Source: an uncultured Alistipes sp. (GTDB taxonomy: Bacteria > Bacteroidota > Bacteroidia > Bacteroidales > Rikenellaceae). Taken from it: DNA of 64,000 bases. The notes beneath the pieces were generated by a model. It did not search any database. It had not been told where the DNA came from and saw nothing but the letters and a program-made list of their open reading frames with translations. The first letter of the stretch is position 1. Every line of letters begins with the position of its first letter. Positions 58,230 through 64,000 of this stretch are shown one piece after another. The translations under genes were made by a program, and so were the position numbers. Where the stretch lies: the NCBI GenBank assembly GCA_910587675.1, contig CAJUMU010000005.1:1-64000 (forward strand), in the 5' to 3' direction.

Positions 58230-59408
58230 ATGATGAAGAAGATTATCGCGACCTTGACGCTCGCATTCTTGGCTGCGGCGTCGTTCGCGGCCGACATACC
58301 GAGGGTCGTCACCGAGTGCGGCCCGTGGGTGACGGGCGTGACCGACGATGCGATGACCGTGGTGTGGATCTCGTCCGACCGTTCGATCGGATGGGTCGAG
58401 ATCGCTCCCGACGACGGGGCGTCGTTCTATGCCGAGGAGCGTCCGCGCCATTACGAAGATTTTCTGGGCCGTCATGTCGTGTCGAAGTTGCACCGCGTGC
58501 GCGTTGCGGGGTTGCAGGCGGGCACGACGTATCGCTACCGCATCTACCAGCAGGGCATCGACGACAGCGGAGCCATCCCCGTGTTGGGCACGGTGACCGC
58601 GAGCGACGTATATTCGCGCGAGCCGTATCGCATACGCACCCTCGACAGCCGACGCGACGAGTGCCGTTTCATGGTGGTGAACGATATCCACGGACGCGAC
58701 TCCATCCTGACGGCGCATGCCCGCGCCATGCGTAAGGCCGATCCCGACTTCGTGGTGTTCAACGGCGACATGTCGAATCTGATGGGGCCCGTATCCTACA
58801 TGGAGGAGGCTTATCTCGCGCGTGCGGTGAAGGAGTTTGCCACCGACACGCCTCTGTTCTTCGTGCGCGGCAACCACGAGACGCGCGGTTCGGGGGCTGC
58901 GGAGTTCATGAATCTATATCCGTCGCATACGGGCAAACCCTACTACATGTTCCGTCAGGGCCCGGCAGTATTCTTGGTGCTCGACAGCGGCGAGGACAAG
59001 CCCGACAACGATATCGAGTACGGCGGCACGGCGGCTTACGACGCCTACCGCGAAGCCGAGGCCGAGTGGCTGCGCGAGGCGGTGCGGAGCGAGGAGTTCC
59101 GCTCGGCGCCCGTGAAGGTGGCTCTGCTGCACGTGCCGCCTGAGAAGGGGCGCGGATGGCACGGCAGCAACGAGCTCAAACGATTGATTATTCCCGTGCT
59201 GAATGAGGCGGGCGTCGACGTGATGTTGAGCGGGCACCTGCATCGTCACGATTTCCGCAAGGCGGGGGAGTGCGGGACCGATTTTCCCGTGGTGGTGAAC
59301 TCCAACAACGACCGTCTGGAGGTGCGCGTCACGTCGTCGCGGGTCGAGATCGACGTGGTGGATGCCGCGGGCAAAACCCTCCATCGCCACGAGATAGATG
59401 TGAAATAG
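58230..59408 (+). CDS. Secreted metallophosphoesterase with N-terminal FN3-like domain (second copy)
   Basis: 392 aa from ATG 58230 (or 58233), with signal peptide MKKIIATLTLAFLAAASFAA. The FN3-like domain (RVAGLQAGTTYRYRIYQQG) precedes the phosphoesterase core, with metal ligands in VVNDIHGRD, FNGDMSNLM, VRGNHETRG, LLHVPPEKG and MLSGHLHRHD. It shares domain order and several motifs (DSGEDKPD, YREAEAEWLREAV) with the protein at 12618, so the two are paralogues. Last gene of the operon, ended by a strong bidirectional terminator. Confidence 0.9.
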   Translation: MMKKIIATLTLAFLAAASFAADIPRVVTECGPWVTGVTDDAMTVVWISSDRSIGWVEIAPDDGASFYAEERPRHYEDFLGRHVVSKLHRVRVAGLQAGTTYRYRIYQQGIDDSGAIPVLGTVTASDVYSREPYRIRTLDSRRDECRFMVVNDIHGRDSILTAHARAMRKADPDFVVFNGDMSNLMGPVSYMEEAYLARAVKEFATDTPLFFVRGNHETRGSGAAEFMNLYPSHTGKPYYMFRQGPAVFLVLDSGEDKPDNDIEYGGTAAYDAYREAEAEWLREAVRSEEFRSAPVKVALLHVPPEKGRGWHGSNELKRLIIPVLNEAGVDVMLSGHLHRHDFRKAGECGTDFPVVVNSNNDRLEVRVTSSRVEIDVVDAAGKTLHRHEIDVK

Positions 59409-59427
59409 CGGCGCGGCCGTTTACGGA

Positions 59428-59464
59428 AAATAGGATGTCCGGCAATTTGTCGGACATCCTATTT
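59428..59464. terminator. Bidirectional terminator between metallophosphoesterase and deoC
   Basis: AAATAGGATGTCCG and CGGACATCCTATTT form a perfect 14-bp stem with a 9-nt loop, A- and T-flanked on both sides. The two genes converge on it. Confidence 0.9.
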
Positions 59465-59503
59465 CGCTGTTCGTCGGGGAGTGCGTTACGCGCTTCTCCG
59501 CCG

Positions 59504-60379
59504 TCAATAAAACTTCACCTCGCGTCCCTCGATCGCCGAGAGCAGATTGTTGGCGGCCGACGACGCTCCTATGCGGAACAGATCGGCGGTGAGCCACTCG
59601 CGGCCCAAGATCCGCTCCACGATGGTGTAATACAGCGCGGCATCCTCGGCCGAACGCACTCCGCCCGCGGCCTTGAAGCCCACGCGGCGTCCCGTGCGCT
59701 CGTGGTAGTCGCGTATGGCGTGACACATGACCACGGCCGCTTCTGGCGTCGCGGCGACGTCGATCTTGCCCGTCGAGGTCTTTATGAAATCGGCGCCCGC
59801 GAACATCGACAGCAGCGAAGCCTTGCGGATGAGCTCGGGAGTCTTGAGCGCGCCCGTCTCCAGAATCACCTTCAGAACCGTGCCCGCCGACTCCGCGCGA
59901 AGCACCTCGATCTCGTTGGCCGCCTCGTCGTAAGCTCCCGTAAGCATCTTGCCCGCGTTGAGCACTATATCTATCTCGTCGGCGCCGTTCTCGATCGCCA
60001 TGGCCGCTTCGAGCATCTTCACCTCCAGAAACGTCTGCGACGAGGGGAATCCGCCCGCTACGGCCGTGATGCGCATCGGCGAGCCGTCGACGACGAGTCC
60101 CACGGTCTCCACGAACGAGGGATAGATGCAGATCGAAGCCACGTTGGGGATATGCGGATAGGCCGTGTAGAACTCCATGCAACGCTCGGCGAATGCCGAC
60201 ACCGAAGCGGTCGAGTCGTTGCACGACAGTGTCGTGAGGTCTATGGCCGAGTAACAGAAGCGGTAGACGTCGGCGTTATGGTTTTCGGCGGCCGCCTCGC
60301 GCAGCGCCGCCGCCTCGCGGGCCACCTCCTCGACGGAGGGCGCCGCGACATATTCATTGAGATGGTTCGCGTATTCCAT
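59504..60379 (-). CDS. deoC: Deoxyribose-phosphate aldolase
   Basis: 291 aa class I aldolase splitting 2-deoxyribose-5-phosphate to glyceraldehyde-3-phosphate and acetaldehyde. The Schiff-base Lys is in DFIKTSTGK, and the helper Lys in VGFKAAGGVRSAEDA; VASICIYPSFVET and EIDIVLNAGKML are family blocks. It is longer than the common 220-260 aa form because of an N-terminal extension of about 45 residues. A -7 element (TATCTTTG) is at 60409. Confidence 0.92.
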   Translation of the reverse strand: MEYANHLNEYVAAPSVEEVAREAAALREAAAENHNADVYRFCYSAIDLTTLSCNDSTASVSAFAERCMEFYTAYPHIPNVASICIYPSFVETVGLVVDGSPMRITAVAGGFPSSQTFLEVKMLEAAMAIENGADEIDIVLNAGKMLTGAYDEAANEIEVLRAESAGTVLKVILETGALKTPELIRKASLLSMFAGADFIKTSTGKIDVAATPEAAVVMCHAIRDYHERTGRRVGFKAAGGVRSAEDAALYYTIVERILGREWLTADLFRIGASSAANNLLSAIEGREVKFY

Positions 60380-60408
60380 GATTGCGTATGTTTTTACGAT
60401 GTCGAAGC

Positions 60409-60416
60409 CAAAGATA
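60409..60416 (-). promoter_or_regulatory. -7 element of deoC
   Basis: TATCTTTG on the minus strand, leader of about 25 nt. Confidence 0.55.
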
Positions 60417-60484
60417 GCGACATTTCGGCAAAAATCGGGACTTTCGCGCGAAATAAACCGTAAAGGATTTCGATCCCGAGCTAT

Positions 60485-61687
60485 TTACGCCAACTCGTCC
60501 AGACATTTGCGGATGAGCGCGGCGCTGTCGCGCACCTCGTCGTCGGAGATCACCAGCGGCGGCGATATGCGGAACGCGGTGTCGCAGTAGAGGAACCAGT
60601 CGCTCATGATCCCCGCGCGGGCGAAGAGCTCCATCATGCGGTAGAGCCTCTCCGAGCTGCCCAACTCCACGGCGAGCAGCAGTCCCGAGCGGCGTATCTC
60701 GCGCACGGCGGGGTGGTCGCGCAGAAGCTCTTCATAGAGCGCGCCCTTGCGCTCCACGTCGGCCACGACGTCGTTGTCCTGCAAGTATTTCATGGCCGCG
60801 AGTCCCGCGGCGCAGCATACGGGATGGCCGCCGAAGGTGGTTATATGCCCCAGTACGGGATCGTGCGAGAGCGTCGACATGATCTCGCGGCTCGACACGA
60901 ACGCTCCGAGCGGCATTCCGCCGCCCAACGCCTTGGCCAAGCATACGATATCGGGCGTCACGCCGTATTTTGTCATGGCGAACATCTCGCCCGTGCGTCC
61001 CATTCCCGTCTGTATCTCGTCGAAGACCAGCAGCGCGCCCGTCTCGTCGCAGCGGCGGCGCAGGGCCTTCAGATAGTCGTTCTCGGGAGGCCGCACGCCC
61101 GCTTCGCCCTGCACGGGTTCGCACAGCACGCATGCCGTGCGACGGGTTATGAGCGCCAGATCCTCCTCGCAATTGAACCGTATGGCCCGCGTGTCGGGCA
61201 GCAGAGGACGGAACGCCTCCTTCCACTCCTCGCCCTCGGGCGCGCCCATCATGCTCATCGCCCCGTGGGTGGAGCCGTGGTAGGCGCGACGCATGGAGAT
61301 CATCTCGGTGCGGGCGGTGTAACGTTTGGCGAGTTTCAACGCCCCCTCGACCGCCTCGGCGCCCGAGTTGACGAAATAGACGCTCTCCAACGGCGCGGGC
61401 AACGCCTCGGAGAGGCGATGCGCGAACTCCACCTGCGGACGTTCGACCAGCTCGCCGTAAACCATCACGTGCATGTAGTCTGCCGCCTGACGTCGCACGG
61501 CCTCCACCACGGCGGGGTTGGCGTGGCCGACGTTGTTCACCGACACGCCCGACACGAGGTCGTAATAGCGTTTGCCTTCGGGGGTGTGGAAGAATACGCC
61601 CTCGGCGCGCGCCACCTCGATCATCATCGGCGACGGCGAGGTCTGGCCCACATGCGCCAGAAACCGTTTTCTCAATATCTCGCTCAT
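60485..61687 (-). CDS. Class III PLP-dependent aminotransferase
   Basis: 400 aa. The PLP Lys is in CLAKALGGGMPLGAF, with the Asp in LLVFDEIQTGMGRTG; FVNSGAEAVEGALKLAKRYT and RRAYHGSTHGAMSMMG are the phosphate and ring-stacking blocks. Members include acetylornithine/succinylornithine, 4-aminobutyrate and ornithine aminotransferases. Because the window also encodes argF', an arginine-pathway role is tempting, but the genes are 45 kb apart and specificity cannot be read. R4 copy 2 separates it from trmH. Confidence 0.87.
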   Translation of the reverse strand: MSEILRKRFLAHVGQTSPSPMMIEVARAEGVFFHTPEGKRYYDLVSGVSVNNVGHANPAVVEAVRRQAADYMHVMVYGELVERPQVEFAHRLSEALPAPLESVYFVNSGAEAVEGALKLAKRYTARTEMISMRRAYHGSTHGAMSMMGAPEGEEWKEAFRPLLPDTRAIRFNCEEDLALITRRTACVLCEPVQGEAGVRPPENDYLKALRRRCDETGALLVFDEIQTGMGRTGEMFAMTKYGVTPDIVCLAKALGGGMPLGAFVSSREIMSTLSHDPVLGHITTFGGHPVCCAAGLAAMKYLQDNDVVADVERKGALYEELLRDHPAVREIRRSGLLLAVELGSSERLYRMMELFARAGIMSDWFLYCDTAFRISPPLVISDDEVRDSAALIRKCLDELA

Positions 61688-61714
61688 AAGTTATCTTGTT
61701 CCGTTTCGTATGCT

Positions 61715-61807
61715 GTTCGCCGACGGCGGCAGGATTGCGCGAGCCTCGGCGAGTTGCAGTCCGCCGCGTGGGGCGGCGGCGAACTGCCGATATCGCTTTG
61801 CGATATC
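61715..61807 (+). repeat. R4 dispersed double-hairpin repeat, copy 2
   Basis: Same outer stem GTTCGCCG/CGGCGAAC and small hairpin GATATCGC-TTT-GCGATATC as copy 1 at 19266. It fills the gap between the aminotransferase and trmH and ends 7 nt from the trmH stop. Confidence 0.85.
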
Positions 61808-61814
61808 GATATCC

Positions 61815-62513
61815 TTACTCCTTTCCGAATTCGCGTTCGAGGATCCGTCGTCCGTCGCGCACCGACGCCACCGTCCAGCGGAACAGCAGCTCGCGCCGCT
61901 CCTCCTCGGTCAGTCTCCAATCGACGTCGGAGAGGCGCATGCGCTGCGACAGCATATATATCAATATGGCCGCCGAGGCCGACACGTTGAGGCTCTCGAC
62001 CATGCCGCACATGGGGATGCGCAGAAACTCGTCGGCCGAGGCGATGATCTCGTCCGACACGCCCGCGTGCTCGGTGCCGAAGACCAGACAGAACGGGCCG
62101 CGCCCGACGTCGAACGTCTCGGGCGTGCAGCTCTCGCGGTGGGGCGTGGTGGCGACGATGCGGTAACCCGCGCCGCGCAACGAGGCTACGGCCTCCGCGG
62201 TCGACTCGTGGCGCGTTATGTCGATCCACTTGTCGGTGCCGCGCACTATGTTGACATTGGGGTTGAAGCGGCAAAGCGTCTCCACCGTGTGCAGGTCCTG
62301 CAATCCGAACGCTTCGCAGTGACGCACCAGCGCGCTGGCGTTCTGCGGATGGAACGTGTTCTCCGTGAGGATGGTCATGTAGCGGGTGCGCATCGCGGCG
62401 GTGCGGCGCAGCACCTCGCGTCGCTCCTCGGTGAGGAACCCCTCCATGTAGGCCGTGCGCGTGTCGTACCACGCGGCGTCGCGCGCGTTATTTTCTGTAT
62501 TTGTCATCTTCAT
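61815..62513 (-). CDS. trmH: SpoU-type RNA 2'-O-methyltransferase (TrmH-like)
   Basis: 232 aa SPOUT enzyme that most likely methylates the ribose of G18 in tRNAs with SAM. The three SPOUT motifs are visible: LTENTFHPQNASALVRHCEA (motif 1, Asn), FCLVFGTEHAGVSDEI (motif 2) and IPMCGMVESLNVSASAAILI (motif 3). The N- and C-terminal helical extensions fit TrmH. The start overlaps the end of rsgA by 26 nt; 62507 is an alternative. Confidence 0.9.
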   Translation of the reverse strand: MKMTNTENNARDAAWYDTRTAYMEGFLTEERREVLRRTAAMRTRYMTILTENTFHPQNASALVRHCEAFGLQDLHTVETLCRFNPNVNIVRGTDKWIDITRHESTAEAVASLRGAGYRIVATTPHRESCTPETFDVGRGPFCLVFGTEHAGVSDEIIASADEFLRIPMCGMVESLNVSASAAILIYMLSQRMRLSDVDWRLTEEERRELLFRWTVASVRDGRRILEREFGKE

Positions 62514-63417
62514 CCAATATTTTCAGGTAGTTTTCGTAACGCGAGTACGCTATCTCGCCCCTCTCCACCGCCGACACGACCGCGCAATGCGGTTCGTGGG
62601 TGTGTGAACAGTTGTAGAAGCGGCATTCGGGCAAGTAACGCATCATCTCGGGAAAATAATGCGCCAGCTCGGCGTCGTCTATGTCGAGCAGTCCGAAACC
62701 CTTGATCCCGGGGGTGTCGATGATGTAACCGCCGCCCGAGAGCGGATACATGGTGGCGTAGGTGGTGGTGTGCCGCCCTTTGTGGTGACTCTGCGAGATC
62801 TCGCCCGTGCGGATGTCCAACCCCTCCTCGACGGCCGCGGCCAGCGTCGACTTGCCGACGCCCGAGTTGCCCGAGAGCAGGGTGGTGCGTCCGCGCAGCA
62901 GCTCGCGCACCTCGTCGACCCCGTCGCCCTCGGTGGCCGAGACCTCCATTACGCGGTAGCCCGCGCCCTCGTACACCCGGCGGAACTCCGCCGCGGCCTC
63001 GGGACGCGTGCGCGCCAGATCGGCCTTGGCGAGCAGTATCGTGACGGGGATCTTATACGCTTCGCACGTGACCAAGAAGCGGTCGATAAACTCGGGCGCC
63101 GTCTCGGGCGCGAACAACGTCGCCACGAGCAACGCCTGATCGATGTTGGCGGCTATGATGTGCGACTCTTTCGAGAGGTTCGACGCGCGGCGGATCATGT
63201 AGTTGCGCCGCGGCAGGATCTCCGCTATGGCGTATCCTCCCTGCTCGTCGGCCTCGCAACGCACGTTGTCGCCCACGGCGACGGGATTGGTCGATCGCGC
63301 CCCTTTGAGCCGCAGCTTGCCGCGGATGCGGCAACGCACCGTCGCGCCGTCGCGCAGCACATCGTACCAACTGCCCGTCGAGCGCATCACCATGCCGCAG
63401 AATCCTCTCTCCTCCAT
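62488..63417 (-). CDS. rsgA: Ribosome small-subunit-dependent GTPase A
   Basis: 309 aa circularly permuted GTPase that helps mature the 30S subunit. An OB fold (SRTG... region, CRIRGKLRLKGARSTNPVAV) comes first; G4 (LLAKADL) precedes G1 (SGNSGVGKSTLAAAV) as expected of the permutation; G3 is in DTPGIKGFGL. The C-terminal zinc site is CRFYNCSHTHEPHC. It starts 3 nt after cvpA. Confidence 0.95.
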   Translation of the reverse strand: MEERGFCGMVMRSTGSWYDVLRDGATVRCRIRGKLRLKGARSTNPVAVGDNVRCEADEQGGYAIAEILPRRNYMIRRASNLSKESHIIAANIDQALLVATLFAPETAPEFIDRFLVTCEAYKIPVTILLAKADLARTRPEAAAEFRRVYEGAGYRVMEVSATEGDGVDEVRELLRGRTTLLSGNSGVGKSTLAAAVEEGLDIRTGEISQSHHKGRHTTTYATMYPLSGGGYIIDTPGIKGFGLLDIDDAELAHYFPEMMRYLPECRFYNCSHTHEPHCAVVSAVERGEIAYSRYENYLKILDEDDKYRK

Positions 63418-63420
63418 AGG

Positions 63421-63906
63421 TCAGTCGTCGATGCGGTTCTTCAACTCCTCGAAATAGGGCGTCAGCTTGTCCGTAAGCTCCGATACGGGGCGGAACCAGC
63501 GCGACTCCTCGACCGTCTCGGGCGATACCATGTCGCACCGTCGGTTCAGCGCGTCGAATCCGGCGAACAGCACGCTTACGACCAGCAATATCTTGACCAC
63601 CGAAAAGATCACTCCCAGCAGGGTGTCGAGGGCGCCCAGTCCCGCGAATCGGAACACGGCCCGCATCAGGTGGCCGACTATGCCGATGCCGATCAGGGCG
63701 GCGACGAAGATGATGAGGAATCCCGCCACCGCGGCGCCCTCGCCGATGCCGACCACGCGCCCCAACGTCTCGCCGTACTTTACGGCGAGATAAAAGGCCG
63801 CCACGACTGCCGCGAGCGACAGCATCTGCAACAGAAAACCGCGCCGCCAGCCGTTGTAGACGGCCCACGCGAGCGCGAGGTAGAGTATTATGTCGAAAAC
63901 GTTCAT
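63421..63906 (-). CDS. cvpA: CvpA-family membrane protein
   Basis: 161 aa inner-membrane protein with four hydrophobic segments (FDIILYLALAWAVYNGWRRG, LSLAAVVAAFYLAVKY, AAVAGFLIIFVAALIGIGIV, LLGVIFSVVKILLVVSVLFA). The NGWRRGF turn and the GxLGALDTLLGVIFS block match CvpA, named for colicin V production but of general envelope role. It heads the cvpA-rsgA-trmH unit. An inverted repeat TTCGCGG/CCGCGAA (63921-63943) lies in the leader. Confidence 0.87.
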   Translation of the reverse strand: MNVFDIILYLALAWAVYNGWRRGFLLQMLSLAAVVAAFYLAVKYGETLGRVVGIGEGAAVAGFLIIFVAALIGIGIVGHLMRAVFRFAGLGALDTLLGVIFSVVKILLVVSVLFAGFDALNRRCDMVSPETVEESRWFRPVSELTDKLTPYFEELKNRIDD

Positions 63907-63986
63907 ATTTAAGTCCGTAAGTTCGCGGAAAATGTTCCCGCGAAGCGAAATATCGCACGAAGTTAGTATATTTTTTCGATTATACG

Positions 63987-63994
63987 TATATTTG
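63987..63994 (+). promoter_or_regulatory. Candidate -7 element for a gene beyond the window
   Basis: TATATTTG on the plus strand, 6 nt before the window ends. No clear -33 element. Confidence 0.4.
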
Positions 63995-64000
63995 CGACAG

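Overview
The window is about 60% GC chromosomal DNA from a member of the Bacteroidota, most likely Alistipes-like (Rikenellaceae). Evidence: a SusC/SusD pair, a BatA/BatB aerotolerance cluster, a NigD-like lipoprotein, an N-succinylornithine-type carbamoyltransferase, almost no Shine-Dalgarno sites, and repeated promoters of the Bacteroidota type (TTTG, about 19-21 nt, TAnnTTTG). The genus is an inference. I see no phage, plasmid, insertion sequence, CRISPR array or rRNA; there is one tRNA.

Layout. 1-6.0 kb: end of an unknown gene, then a minus-strand Bat operon (moxR, DUF58, DUF4381-like, TPR, batA, batB). 6.4-10.1 kb: secreted M28 peptidase, cation exporter, ROK sugar kinase. 10.2-14.9 kb, plus strand: polyprenyl diphosphate synthase, U32 protein, secreted metallophosphoesterase, coiled-coil membrane protein. 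15-19.1 kb, minus: argF', tRNA-Arg(CCU), an anti-sigma/beta-barrel fusion with its ECF sigma factor, NigD-like lipoprotein. 19.5-22.4 kb, plus: lnt and folC. 22.5-26.4 kb, minus: a flavoprotein and three glycosyltransferase-like genes. 26.7-29.1 kb: PnuC transporter, a membrane protein, rnhB. 29.1-37.5 kb, minus: recO-ispG, a PurF-like protein, uxuA with an SDR reductase, a PfkB kinase and pfkA. 37.6-42.7 kb: SusD/SusC. 43.6-54.8 kb, minus: EEP lipoprotein, folE, mqnD, GH78 rhamnosidase, small membrane protein, mqnB, M24 aminopeptidase, S41 lipoprotein, nth, nfo. 55.1-59.4 kb, plus: outer-membrane protein, CtpA-type protease, small protein, second metallophosphoesterase. 59.5-63.9 kb, minus: deoC, class-III aminotransferase, trmH, rsgA, cvpA.

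How genes work together. The SDR reductase and UxuA form a fructuronate-to-mannonate-to-KDG segment behind three tandem promoters. MqnB and MqnD point to futalosine-route menaquinone synthesis. Nth and Nfo are base-excision-repair partners. The flavoprotein and glycosyltransferases form a tightly packed operon.

The most unusual content is intergenic. Four families of structured dispersed repeats recur: R1, five copies of a double hairpin with compensatory base changes; R2, a 73-75 bp palindromic unit that contains a complete promoter, present upstream of lnt, pnuC and (three times in exact 75-bp steps) the uxu operon; R3, three copies, two of which flank folE as 87-bp inverted repeats; R4, two copies of another double hairpin. 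A 38-nt inverted copy of the 3' half of tRNA-Arg(CCU) follows the anti-sigma gene, so that transcript would be antisense to the tRNA. Protein oddities are a PurF homologue with Ser at the catalytic Cys position and a carbamoyltransferase with Gly at a substrate-determining loop position.
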